Below are positions 35,216-47,201 of a stretch of DNA of 64,000 nt, in pieces. Position numbers and translations under genes: made by a program. The stretch lies in NCBI GenBank assembly GCA_036852015.1, contig JAANDG010000201.1, forward strand, positions 62,001-126,000. The letters run 5' to 3'. Source of the DNA: Pelodera strongyloides. Lineage: Eukaryota > Nematoda > Chromadorea > Rhabditida > Rhabditidae. The notes below the pieces were generated by a model, which was not told where the DNA came from, ran no database searches, and saw only the letters and a program-made list of their open reading frames with translations. Every line of letters starts with the position of its first letter. Position 1 is the stretch's first letter.

Positions 35216-37582
35216 TTTTTGGAATGCATGTATCTTTAGGGATTTAAAATAGTACGCTTGCTAGATATTGACTCTTCTAATTTTTTTTTATGAGGGATTT
35301 TGGTAATGGTACAAAAATGTATAAATAGGTAGTGTTAAATAAGTAGTGATCTAAGGGAAGTGTCGATGTAACGTCGATATAACTCGCATACTGGGATACG
35401 GTTGCTATTTAGCAAGAGTCAATTGATTGTTTTCTTCTGCTGGTAAATTTCTATCAGACCCTGTGGTACACTGTGTGTCACTTTTCTGTAGGATTTCTGT
35501 CATATTTTAATAATCTCGTTCATTTCTTTTCGTCTGAGCACTAATCCGAACCAAATGATGATACCTTATGCGTCGCGGCGCTTCGGGCCTAGACCTGCAT
35601 CGTGTCAACGTCTACAAAATAGATTGACCTCCGATTTCCTAAGGTTGAATGCATCAATGAAACAAACTCCTGAGCTATTTAATATATTCTTGATTCTGAA
35701 GTGGAAGGCGGAAAATATATATATTTTAACGTATATTTTTCCAACATACACATTCCGTTTGCATGCTTTCAATAGCGAAATTTCCTTGTGTGCTTTGTTG
35801 CCGATTCTTGTTATTAATAAGTACGATTCTGAATAAACAAGTTTTTTTATAAGAATGCCTTTTGCTTTACAATAATCCGCTACTGTCGGTTTTCATTTTT
35901 TATGAAGTTCATTTCTCTTTGATATTTTGTGCATTTTTTTAATAGTGGTTTCAACCGTGTTTGTTCAGGAACGCTCATCGGCAAGCATCGCGGCTGCAGT
36001 GGTTATTAGAGAAGCATGAGTCGATGAGGGCTGATCTGTTTTCTCCAACTTCAGCAATTGAATGATGAAGCCTTTTGGGTGCGCCGTGGGTGACCGCGCA
36101 CTCCTCGCCCATGTCTCGCCCTTTTCATTGAAAGGCATTAAGGACAGAAAATCAATGGGCCGCGGGTGGGCCACAAACGCTCCAGACGTGCGCGAACTCC
36201 AACAACCAGTGTTGTGGAGCTCATGGAGCGCGGCTAGGCCTACCCTGAGTAAGCGCGCTACGCACTCCGCTCCGCCGTGGTTTCCGAGCAGAATGTCCGT
36301 TACTGGTCCCCCATGTTTTCCGGATCCATTGGAGTACACTATGTTTCCAAAGTCAATCCCATAACTACAATTGTCACTGATTGGACATACTCTACATAGT
36401 TATTATTTTCGCTCCTGTGCTCCTACAATCTCCACTAAGACTACAACTCGTCGGACGGTTGCTACCACAATGCATTCCCCTTATAGCAGAAAGTTCATAG
36501 TTGCTGTTCACGTAACTCCCAATGACAATTCTAGAAGAAGTAGGTTCTACTGGTGGTATGATACCATCGCTCAATCTCTTTTCACTAATCGAAAAGTGTG
36601 TATAATATGCCAAATGGAGTGGAACCACAGTTCCCCTTGGGCTAGACGCCCAAAAAATGTTGTTGGGCAGTTTATTGTCTCAATTCTTTACGAGTCCGGT
36701 ATTTTGGTCTACCTACATATTAGTGTGTTGCAACATTAGCCCCGGGTTAACATTATTCAACTATGGAAGCATTTTCTACAAGGCACTGAGCCGGCCACTC
36801 TCAATTTAGTAAAGACCAACTCATTAGCGGTTTGCGTCATATAGTGTGCTTATACTACAATCATAAAACTTACATAATTACTACCTAATGTGACACTGTT
36901 GAGCGTCCAATACGGATTGTCCCGAAAGTCGTAAGCTTAAAGCGGCTTCAGTGGAAGTCACCACTACTATCTGTGTCCATAGTAACCTGAAAGAAATCTG
37001 CCGCATTTGAATCAAACGCATGTATTAACCCGACAAGGGCGCTTCCTCTTTTCTATTGTTAGTTTTGTGGAAGTTCTATCAAACTTACAAATATAGTAGC
37101 TTAAAGGTCAAGAGCATGAATAACAGTACGATGATTGTAGGTAAACTTCTGATGGGTTAGAGTGTAAATGAACGTAATCTCAAAACACCAGACTTTTTGC
37201 TCTCTGATTAAAGTAAAACAATACCTTCACGACATATTCGCCTACTAAATGCAAATTTATACCTGTTTGGTTACCTGAGAGGAACTCGTGTAATTACTGT
37301 TTTACAATTCTGGTTTAATGCCATGATATTAATGCGTAGTGTAACGATCGGAATCAATTTTGACCAAGTCGTCAATCCGAAATTGTGCTGCAAACGCTCC
37401 AAACATTCAGAAAATGTCAATGTTATGAGCATAGTTTGAGAAAATGCAGTCCACATTGAATCATATTAGAGTTCCTTCATTGTGCGGTGCTTTTCCCGCG
37501 TAAATCGTTCTCTTCTCTCTTAAAGCTGACTATATTTAAAAAACAACGTCATGGGTTGTTTTCTCGGAAACTTTTCAGAATT
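35216..37582. other. Intergenic, GC-richer island at 36.0-36.4 kb
   Basis: No supported gene. A GC-rich block at about 35970-36365 has long ORFs on both strands (124 and 100 codons), which suggests a repeat of unusual composition more than a gene. A short plus-strand ORF at 35555 (MMIPYASRRFGPRP..) could be a stray exon but has no partner. Confidence 0.4.
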
Positions 37583-38497
37583 ATGTTAAACAATCAGATG
37601 GGCGAGTACTGGGACGAAATCCAACGCTTGCTAGATATGGATCGATTTGAATTGTATGCCTTGTTGGAAATTGTGAGTGTCTCTTCATCACTTTCTTCGA
37701 TTCATTCTTTTTTTCAAATGTTGCTTGCTGGATATCAAAAAGATTGTGTGTAGTTGCGTTGGCAACGACAGATCATTTAACTCTTCATTTTAGATAATTT
37801 TCTTTGAATTTTTCAATGAATTAGTAAATTTCGGGTGACAAAAATGGTTTTGGACATTAATCATGTGGGTTGCAATTAGTTGTCTGATGAGCTTCCAAAT
37901 AAGACTTATATATTTCAGTCGCAGTCAGAATCTGATGAAGACATGGAAACTGCGGATGAATGCGACGACCGAAGCGCTAATGTGAAGAAAAACGAATTGA
38001 TCAACGCGCTCGTCCGTTACACTCTGAGACGGAGAATGTTCAAGGGAATGGGGTTTGGAAGTGACGACGAGAACATTCCACCTGAAGATATTGGGGTAAA
38101 ACCACCAACTAAACTGACTTTTGCCTCGATAAAATAGCACACATTTAAATGGGATAGTCCTGCATTAGAGGAAAGCTTAATATTTTTACCAAAATAGGCC
38201 GTAGTCGTATAAAAAGCCTCTTAAATTAAAGGGATGAGGCCGTCTTCTTTCAATCATTGCATCGATTTGCCACAAAAAAAAATTCGCAGAACGAAATAAA
38301 ACATTGTTCTTCGTTTGGAGATTAATGCAATGCCGAGGAGGTCTCTTTTTTTTACATAATTTCGGTAGTCCCCATAGATTGTGTCAAGTACTGGGACTTA
38401 TCGAGAGTGTCTATTACAGGAGCCAAGGAAACGCAGAAGACCACAGTACGAAGTGAGCGAAGAAGAAAATATTGCAACTGCACCAGTTGCAAACTAA
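37583..38497 (+). CDS. Small acidic-then-basic protein (cluster gene 6)
   Basis: Three phase-0 exons, 37583-37672, 37919-38095 and 38420-38497, encode 114 aa. A strong acceptor (CTTTTCAG) ends 5 bp before the ATG and may be a spliced-leader site. The first exon encodes an amphipathic helix (EYWDEIQRLLDMDRFELYAL). Next is an acidic stretch (SQSESDEDMETADE), a basic helix (NALVRYTLRRRMFKGMGF), a second acidic patch and EPRKRRRPQYEVSEEE, a likely nuclear signal. Exon 2 has an in-frame alternative acceptor at 37879, adding 13 residues. The layout resembles small chromatin-associated proteins, but nothing specific is recognised. Confidence 0.7.
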
Positions 38498-39594
38498 TAA
38501 CATATGTGTCTAATTCATGTAAATGGTTTCCTATTTTAACAAGTTAACAAGGTTGAATATCATATACTTGTCCTGCCGCTGGTTGGTATTTTCTGTAAAA
38601 TAATACCCCATGTATTTTGATTTCCAGTTTCAGTTTTATCGCTTAACCTCGTACGCATATTATGGGGAAGAAATGGTCAATTTCCGGCCCCTATTTTCAA
38701 TTAATGTTCTGAATTATTTGAGGGGAGGAGAGGTGACCCTAAAATCTCTATATGCTAATTTGATGACATGCATCTCAAGAAATGTGTTTTCTGCCATAGA
38801 CGCATACGTCTATACAATTTTGTTTGACTCTAATCGTGTACCTAACAATTAGGTAATGAGCTTTCTGTAGGCACCTATTTGAAGACTATTACCGCTCACT
38901 GAAATTACACCTAATCTCATTTGGTTAAAAACTGATTGGTAAATAATTAATAAACCTATATTTTTATGCCATCGAGTATGTTACTTTTGCTTTGGGTTTG
39001 CTCCCATTTCTATATTTTCTTGCTCACATGTTCGCACAAATAGTTACAGCACTTTTTTAACTTACTCAATTCCTTCTTTGTGCGAATTATTTGTACAAGA
39101 TTGATTTTCCTGTTTTAGGGGGGCATACGCTAATCCTCAACAAGTAAGCATCATGAAGAGAAATTATGGTAGTTTTTTTGATTTATCCATTCGCCTTGCA
39201 CGATTCGGTGAATCATTTCGCTAACCAATCCTCATTTAGGAACAATTTATTAATTATTAAGATACGTTGGCAGACCGGAAAATGATGTCGGCCACTCATG
39301 ATGCCGCTTACATCTAAATTGAAAGTGTTCAAAAACATTGACGTTGATGTCTCACGATGCAGCTTTTTTCAGCAATCACCCCGAATATGCTCCGTAAACA
39401 GAAGCTTACCGAGGGGATACGTAAGTTCTCTTGTAGGCATTTATTTTATTCCATGTAGTCAACATTCGGCATCGTTATGTTTAGCAGATTGCACTAGGTT
39501 AGTGGTCGTATTTAATACAAAAATTGTGCTCAGTCGTAGTCATTTTGTCAGGTTTACAGAGACAAACATCTTGAGAAAGGCGAGGGACCGAGAA
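38498..39594. other. Short gap between cluster genes
   Basis: No supported gene. Possible upstream exons of the next gene lie here (for example 39374-39420, acceptor TTTTTTCAG and donor GTAAGT), but none joins in phase. Confidence 0.4.
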
Positions 39595-42462
39595 ATGCAA
39601 GCCGCAGCCAATCCGCCAATCGTTGGTGGGTATCTTGATCTTATGTAACATCGTGAGCTTGCAATATTTTACCACTGTTCCGTTTTTTCGAAACGACTAA
39701 GTCGTTACCATGGAACCTTTCATTTTATGTCGTAGATAACAACGAGTTGTGCGCCGCAACAGTTTGGGGGTGTTTCCCGCAAACTAATTTGATGCGCGCG
39801 GAAAGTTTTACACCGACTTTGGTTGCCGTTTTGATGCGGGAAACACCGCCAAAACGTAGCCGAAAATGAGCGGAAATGGGGCGAGAACCGTTGTACGTGC
39901 AAAAAGACAGCAGACTGTACATTCGAACATACACTTTTAATTAGATACTTTCTCTAAACGGCGCCTTAGACCACGCGACCACATAACACATGTGAGACCT
40001 GTTAGTGCGGAAAATTATAAATGCAACAACTGCAGTTACGGCAGTTCCTCCGTGCGCTTTCAAAAAACTTTGCGAAAAAATGCGGAAGTGGTGCGGGGCG
40101 CAACTTGCGCGCCGAACCAAGAAAAGTGTTTCCCGCGCCGGATCTGCGCGCATTTTGCGCCCCATTTCTATTCGGCGCGCGTTCTGTGTCCCTTTTCTCT
40201 GCGGCGGGTGCGCAACTTATCGGTTCTCAGTGAAATGCCAGAAAACATATGGCAGCGTAGTTCTACAGGCTTGCTGGTTTTTCGTATTAGTTAAGCTTGA
40301 AACTATTTTTGTGACGTGAACTAATGTCACATTTGACGCAGTTCGCCTTTTTGCTTCAATTATCCTTACAGCGAAATACTAGCCCCTTTGGAAAATTTGC
40401 ATATGATAAGCAAATCCTATGTATCCTATGCTAATTTTGTACGATTGCCGTGGACGATCGTACAAAATTAGCATAGGATACATAAGATTTGCTTATCATA
40501 TGCAAATTTTCCAAAGGGGCTAGTATTTCGCTTTAAATATAAAAAGGTATCTAGAAAAATACATATCCAGTGACAATTTACTGAAAATTTAACCCAGCCA
40601 AAGAAATCATTTCGGTTGGGATTTGAGGCATTACAGTAAGGCAACGAATAGTTGAGCAACAAAGGCAGCTTTTATTTGAGCAGACCCCCTTCCCTCAAAC
40701 AAGAAGGGATTTTCTATGTATTCTCATCACTGGCAACCGGCCAAGTCATGTTGCGATATAGCAACACCCACGTATTGTACTCCACCAAATCTCGACCGAA
40801 GGGATTTCTTTCATTAGGCTAAATTTTCAGTAAATTAGCACGGTAAATGTATTTGTCTAGGTATCTTTTTCTATTTAATGATAACTGAAGAAAAGGGATT
40901 TTGAAGTGACGGCGATTCTTTAAGAAAAAGAGGAGGTTGCCAAGAAGGAAGCCCTGGAGAAGATCAAGCTAGCGACTCGCCCAGGTTTGTCTTTCACACA
41001 ACATGGCAAGAGAACTGTTTGTCACAAAGCTGGTATTGTCAAACGAATAATCATAATCAGCAAAGCTATGAAATACATCAAAACATGGCTACAACCTCAA
41101 TTGAACCATAGAAAATCTTAAATAGCTATATTAATAAAAAAACAGCGACTACTCATTAGGATTATTTGGTCTTTTGGCATAGCAATTGATGGGACTAATC
41201 GCACAGGACGTGTGACCAATTCTTGGTTGCTAGTACTGCAGGCTACACTTAAATTGGGGGCAACGGTAAGATGTGTATGCATTTGAACTGAATTATGGAT
41301 TAGACCTATTCCCATTCCTCTAAAATGGAGCTGTAAAACATTTATTATGCACATAACTTGTAGAAAAGAACTTTATTGCCCAGTCACTGGAAAAAGACGT
41401 AGAGGATTAGGTCTTCTTCAAACATAATAATAATAATAATAATAATAATTTATTACACCACAAAGGTGCGCACAAACATACATAATTAAGACAATAAATA
41501 CAGTTAAGACAGAAAAACGGTTTAAGACAGAAAAACGGTCGTATTCCTTATATGTTTTCTCCATTCAGACAGTCCAATGGATTTTGAGTATACGACTATG
41601 CCTCAGGTTCAGACACCGCTGACAGCAATCGATAGTAAGTGTTTATTGGCAAAACATCCCACATTAATGTCTGTAGCTCACACACTGGGCGAACATCAAT
41701 TTCTACTCTTGCAGTTGAGTATGCACGTATTCTCAACATGGAGATGTTGAAGATTGAGGACAAGGACCGAATGGAGACTGAACTCACTGACCTTGGTGAG
41801 CAAGCTCTCTGCTCCAACCGGATTAACACAGCGGAATGCAATATACCGAAATTCGAGCAGCTGGGCGTTTTTGAGGTGAGTTCAATATTGTGTAGGTTTA
41901 GAAAATTCTCCAAAATGGGCATGTGGGAACTCGTAGTTGCTCAAGCATGGCTCGTCACCTCGGTGTCAATATAAAATGTGTAAGAGCGTGCTAAAGTGTT
42001 TTGCACCGGAGGTTTGGGGGTCAAAATATCGATTTTATGAACAACCGCGTTGCACCTCCTATGTATAGTGTTCTTCTGATATGCCAACATCGTTCGTCTT
42101 TTTCGAAGCGATACTTAATATTTTCAGGAAAAGGCAATGGAATATTGCCTTTCTGTATTGCCGGAAAACAGTTCACTTGAGAATCATGGTACCCGCGAGA
42201 ACGACGAAATGAACAGCGAGTTTTGCAAGAAGTATGTGTATTTCTTTCTACCGAATTGCGCTCGACTCTGCAAACAATTCCATGCCCTACCAGACCAGAA
42301 AACCATAGTGAACTACTATTTTTAGCAGACTGTGCAAGTTATTCTGTTTCTTTTAGATCGCACCAGGTGACCAATCGACCAATAGCAATTCCTGTTAAGT
42401 CCCGCAGAAACAGGAAGGCTCCCCATGGAGTGCAGCACAACAAGAACAATCGTTATGAATAG
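39595..42462 (+). CDS. Uncharacterised charged helical protein (last gene of the + strand cluster)
   Basis: Six exons (39595-39625, 40925-40984, 41569-41634, 41715-41875, 42128-42231 and 42357-42462) give 175 aa from the ATG at 39595. The reading frame is open further upstream to the acceptor at 39551 (FTETNILRKARDRE), so the true start may lie earlier. Exon 2 is a charged helix (EKEEVAKKEALEKIKLATRP). Exon 4 has the best-ordered stretch (IEYARILNMEMLKIEDKDRM, then ETELTDLGEQALC). The C-terminus is basic (VKSRRNRKAPHGVQHNKNNR). Less proline-rich than its neighbours, so it may be unrelated to them. Intron 1 (1.3 kb) contains a 161-bp perfect-type hairpin and a GC-rich repeat island; intron 2 contains a truncated LINE tail. 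No domain is recognised. Confidence 0.75.
39735..40260. repeat. GC-rich repeat island in an intron
   Basis: Two segments share motifs in direct and inverted order: GTGTTTCCCGC at 39769 and 40127, the inverted GCGGGAAACACC at 39837, and GAAATGGGGCG against CGCCCCATTTC at 39873 and 40158. Local G+C is well above surrounding DNA and ORFs appear on both strands. Probably a decayed or nested repeat. Confidence 0.5.
40371..40531. mobile_element. 161-bp hairpin (foldback MITE)
   Basis: Two 75-bp arms (40371-40445 and 40457-40531) are identical at 74 of 75 positions around an 11-base loop. Ends are GCGAAATACTAG and its complement. Bases next to the right end are TTTAA; a target-site duplication is not clear on the left. 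It lies in intron 1 of the gene at 39595-42462 and would form a long dsRNA hairpin in the pre-mRNA. Confidence 0.9.
41428..41540 (-). mobile_element. 5'-truncated LINE 3' tail
   Basis: On the minus strand the sequence ends GTAATAAATTATTATTATT, the same ending as the LINE at 62546 (GTAATAAATTATTATTATTA). Only about 100 bp remain. An 18-bp direct duplication (TTAAGACAGAAAAACGGT, twice) lies at its inner edge. Located in intron 2 of the 39595-42462 gene. Confidence 0.6.
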
Positions 42463-43979
42463 TAGAACTGTCGTTTTTTGTAACTCCGTCATATGTTTCG
42501 TCATCTGCATTATCCGTGTACCGGTAATCCGCGTGTTGTTGGTATCAATATCAATTGTTTCTTGACGCCTCGTTCTCTCTTAAAAGACCAACTAGTAGTA
42601 GACTAAAACATGGTCCGTTTTCAATACTTTGTGCAAAATTTGTCTGTGTGGCGTGCGAGCTGCGGTTCCCTCGACTGCTTGTTGCCCATTTTCCGAGAAC
42701 CAACAGTGAAAAGCCGCCGGCAACCAAGGCGCTCACCACAGATGCGCAGAGAATTTTTTTGTCGCTGTGTTGCGTTATATTAAAACATATATTGTTTTAT
42801 GTACTAATTTACAACCAACCGCATTCATTTTTTCTTACAAAACTAGCATGTGTGTTCATAGAAAAATGTTTTTTAATTACGTTCTGCATTGTATATCGCA
42901 CTATTTCTATATGGTTGCTAACCGCACTTCTTTACCTCCATTGGTGCACATCAAATGCTAATTCGTTGAATATTTTTTTATCGAACTTAACAATTTAACT
43001 CTTTACAATGAAGTTAGTTAATGCACTAATAGATTTGACTAACTCCTTCATTGTTTAATTTTTACCCTCGTTATCTTTTCACGTCACTTTATGTCCTCCA
43101 TGGGTTTCTGATGAGATGACTTCCTACAACTCCAGAGAACTGCCGCTTATGGTATGCCAACATAAATCTCTGCCAATCTAACTATTTTCATTGCATGTTT
43201 GTTTCAATTACATATCTCCACTCAATCGTAATAAACTATTGTTGATTTGTTGGAACCCTGTCTTTTTTCCCAATTATTGAAGGTGGAGTAATGTTGAGTG
43301 TGTCTGCATAATTTCTTCACACACTAAGCTAGTTTAGGAATATGTAAAAATTAACGTGTTCAACATAAAAGTCGATGAAATCGTTCTGTGGATACAGTGC
43401 TTGAATTGGTTTATCACCACGTCCTTGGCACCCATTCAGTTATACACTGCAGTAAGCATATACTATATAATAAGAGCTTATACTGTGAGCATATTCAGCG
43501 GAACGCTGTTGTATCAAGCTCAGGAAGAGAACCGGACCAGACTACAAATATTCTTAAATGTTGCGAACAGTCCATAAATGGGACAAAAACACCTAATGGC
43601 GCCAAACACGATCGCATTTATCATAAAACGTGGTTGTTTGTGCTTGGAAATCGACTCATTTACACAATAGCACTGCCAGCTGTCAATCGAATGGCGCCAT
43701 TGGTGATCTGTGACGGATTTGATATGGTAAGCACACGTGTTTCAGCAGAAATTTAAACGAGTATGACCAATATTCTTGCACCACGATAGGCAAAAGACGT
43801 TTCACGGACATATTTTATTGCTTTTCCTTGTTTTTCGGAACGTTATTCTTATCTTGCAAACTTTGCATTTCGCAAGCTTTTGTGCATAAAAAGGCCCTTC
43901 GCAACATGGGAGCACGAACAGCCCAACTCATCTCACCACATCATCCTACTGTACAACGTACGAACTTCAAAACCAGCCA
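42463..43979. other. Intergenic, no supported gene
   Basis: Upstream of cdo-1. A 122-codon open frame at 43388-43756 lacks an ATG and ends at a GTAAGC donor. It could be an unrecognised upstream exon, but no phase-consistent partner was found. Confidence 0.4.
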
Positions 43980-45584
43980 ATGCCGTATTCTTGGAGGACT
44001 CTTTTAGAAGAAATCCCGACCCTCTTCGAAACCGATGAACTCGATACCAAGCGTGCACATCAGGTTTGCTTTCTGTTTAATACCAAGATGGCCCAGTCTC
44101 AAGGTCCGCTCTGGGACAGTTTGCTTCCAAACGTAATAATTTGGAAATAAAAAGCATATTCCAGATTTTGGCCAACTACACGTCTGTTAACCAGGACTGG
44201 AAAAAATACATCACCTGGAATGACCATGTGTTAGTTTCCGTTATTTCACCACATACTTAGAGTGGGTTCCATTTTCATTCCCGCCGGGCTTGCAAAGTTT
44301 CTGACAGTCCAGTATTTTGTACTGTATTTCTTTGAATTGTTTTCGTAGTTTCATGATTTATCACAGAACTTGGCGGGTTGTGAAGCTACGTTTGTTTAAA
44401 TTGATTATTTGTTTCAGGTACACTCGCAACTTGGTCGACACTGGAAATGGTCGTTATAATCTGATGATTCTTTGTTGGAACACCGGACAAGGAAGCAGGT
44501 AATGGTATTGTTGAAATACCATGAAATAACCAGTTTGGTCAAGATTTGAGCATTCTTAAGTATTGTATAAGCCATTACAGTCACTCACATAATACGAAGG
44601 AGGATATTATGAGTTTTTTCATGTGACGTGAGTCCTATGGATTACTTGCAGCATTCACGACCATTCGAACTCTCACTGTTTTGTGAAGATCCTTCAAGGA
44701 CAGCTCAAAGAGACGAAATACAAATTCCCGGAACACGAAAACGAGGAGGAAACTCTGATGAAATTCAGCGAGCACACTCACAATAAAGATGACGTCAGCT
44801 ACATGAGCGGTAGGCTTATGCGAGAAAACACTGTGGGTACGTACTTAGAGTGAATCACGCAGCGTTCATAGTCATTGTCTTTCCAGACGACATTGGTCTT
44901 CACCGCATGGAGAACCCATCACACTCGGACGGCACTGTCACCCTTCACCTCTATATTCCTCCGTATCAGACATGCCACGCGTTCGATGAGGTGACAAGTC
45001 GAATATATCTTGACCAACAGAAAAGACTTTGTTAAGAAAGCAGTTGTTATTAGTAATGAAAACAGAAATCTAATAAGAGGCATATTGTGAAAGAGTCATA
45101 ACAAGAATTATACGGAAGCGTAGAAACAGTGTTCGAAATTGTAAAAGTAGAATGTGAAAATAGACATGCAACAACAACCTCTTTTTTTAAAATAATCTCG
45201 CAAATCCAAAAATTTGCAGCACACTGGCCGAAAGCACGAGTGCAACGTTACCTTCCATACCATTCGAGGAAAGAAGGTACGTCAAATCAACATTCAGAGA
45301 ACGAATCGGTGATACCGTTCGGGTTACTCTTTTACGTTCAACTTAATTTGTCGACAACAAGGAGATAAGTTCCAATGAAAAGCTCATGAAAATGCATTGA
45401 TTTCTTCTAAGAATGCCTCTTCAGTTAAATTTCATTAATAATATCTACAAAATATCGATGGCTAAATTTCCAAAAGACGTTAAAATTGTTCCAAAACATA
45501 GTTATAAATGCTAATTGTACATTGTTTCAGGCGAATGGTGACGAGAATCCCTTTGCAATCAACCCACTCTCCATGTGTTCTTGA
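43980..45584 (+). CDS. cdo-1: Cysteine dioxygenase type I
   Basis: Oxidises L-cysteine with O2 to cysteine sulfinate, the entry step of cysteine breakdown; a cytosolic non-haem iron enzyme of the cupin fold. Seven exons splice in phase to 209 aa (about the usual 200): 43980-44063, 44165-44229, 44418-44498, 44652-44836, 44887-44990, 45220-45276 and 45531-45584. Diagnostic stretches are [39 protein letters not shown] (two iron His and the Cys of the Cys-Tyr cofactor), [27 protein letters not shown] (third His and the cofactor Tyr) and [13 protein letters not shown]. The start [16 protein letters not shown] is the first ATG in frame with the helical N-terminus. Exon 4 must run to 44836: a GTAGGC inside it is not the donor, because the family needs the following LMREN segment. 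An AATAAA lies about 180 bp past the stop. Confidence 0.97.
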
Positions 45585-47201
45585 TTGTGCAACTCGCTCT
45601 TCGGTGATTAATTAACGGTCTTCTCCTTTTTACACTGAATAACTGCTACTTCTTGCCTCGCTTTACCCGTGCCTTGCCCAAGTCTTATTCATTTGCTTTA
45701 TTTAGCATAATAGAAAATTATGCATTATTTACCTTTGCCTTCGCTCTACTTGTATTTATGTGAAATAATAAATACAGTGTTTCAATTCATATATTTGCTT
45801 CAGCTGATTTTGTGTTTGTGTAATAAATATCATTCTCATAAAGTTTCTAAATTTTCTTGTGGTGCAATCTTTCTACACGAGTTCAGCGTCATTCACTAAA
45901 TCAAAACGTTGTCCACAATGGGTTCACTGGAGTCTGGACGAGTGCTTCAATTATGTGTTCGAATAATTTCTCATTGGATATTTTAATGTATAAAATCAAA
46001 ATTTAAAGTACAGATTTACACAAAATATTTCATTTTCAGTAAAGAGTGGTAGATGCTCTACAAAAATAAGAGAAAACGTCAGATGAGAAAATAAATAAGA
46101 TGAAATAAATAAAAAATAAAACAAAAATTATCAGACATGAAAAAACAATGAAATGAAAAATCACAGCGAGAATCGTGAAGTGAAAGAACATAGATTCAAC
46201 GTCACAAAGTCTGGAATAAATAAATAAATAAATAAATAAATCAAAACAAAAATCCGCATACTTAATGTTCAAAATCGATTGACGAAAATAACATACGTTA
46301 AAACAAAATTCTTGACATGATGCCATAGTGTGTCATACTCTCTGATCCCACTAAATGGTAGACATTAGGTATTTAGATAAATTCAATAGAATACAATCAT
46401 TTTGTAATATTTCTATTTGTTTTCCTAAATTATTCCCGGCACCGCAAAAGTTAAAATACCCTGCAAGGAGAATTAGAATTGGATGTAAAAATCTAGTGTT
46501 TTAAAACAATATCGATTAGGAGACAATAAAATAACAAAGTAGAATTAGAAAAGGAAGAAACAATACAAAATGTGAGAGGAAAATGAAAAAAAAACTCGGA
46601 TTTCAATGAATCATGACACTTTGCTAACGGACGACAGCGAAAAGTATTCACGCTAAATGTCGGGATCATTGCTAATGTGGTGTGCATTTATTTCATTTAA
46701 TATGCAAACCTTGCTAGACGATCCAAAAATGGTGAATAGCTTTCGTCGCGTCAAGAAAATACTAGAAGACATATCTAACAAACATGCAGTTACAAAAGAT
46801 TAGCTACAAAAGGAAAAAGAAAAAGGACTACAGGGAAGTTTGCAAAGGGTGAGATAACTAATTCGGACACATTCAATTCTCTCTTCGATTTGTTGTCCGA
46901 ATTAATCGCTAAGAGACCGTCGGGTGTTGCTGAATGCGCTTAAAACTTGACTAAAATATTATATGCCTAAGTTTTAAGGTCAGTCTATTATGGTGTTTAA
47001 ATTGTAAGTGATGCGCATTCTGCAAACCTCGGCACCCGCAGCAGGGACAACCCGTAGGAGAAACACAGCACTCAAATGGGGGTTTAGGAGCATTTTCAGG
47101 GGATCGAACAGCGACAACGGTATCATGAGAGGATGAGCCGGGTGGACATTTGTCTATAGTTGAGTCGTCGTGGCCTGATCGTGCCCCGTGGGTGTGGCTC
47201 G
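45585..47201. other. Convergent 3' intergenic region
   Basis: Separates the 3' ends of cdo-1 and alg-2. An AAAT microsatellite of about seven units lies at 46214-46241. No gene is supported; ORFs on the minus strand near 46040-46330 are low-complexity. Confidence 0.5.

Noticed and set aside
35965..36364. GC-rich ORFs on both strands as a gene
   Set aside because: Antiparallel open frames of similar length without motifs or splice partners; more likely a repeat of unusual composition.
22588..42462. The plus-strand cluster as one trans-spliced operon
   Set aside because: Gaps between genes are mostly about 1-2.6 kb, far longer than the ~100 bp typical of nematode operons.
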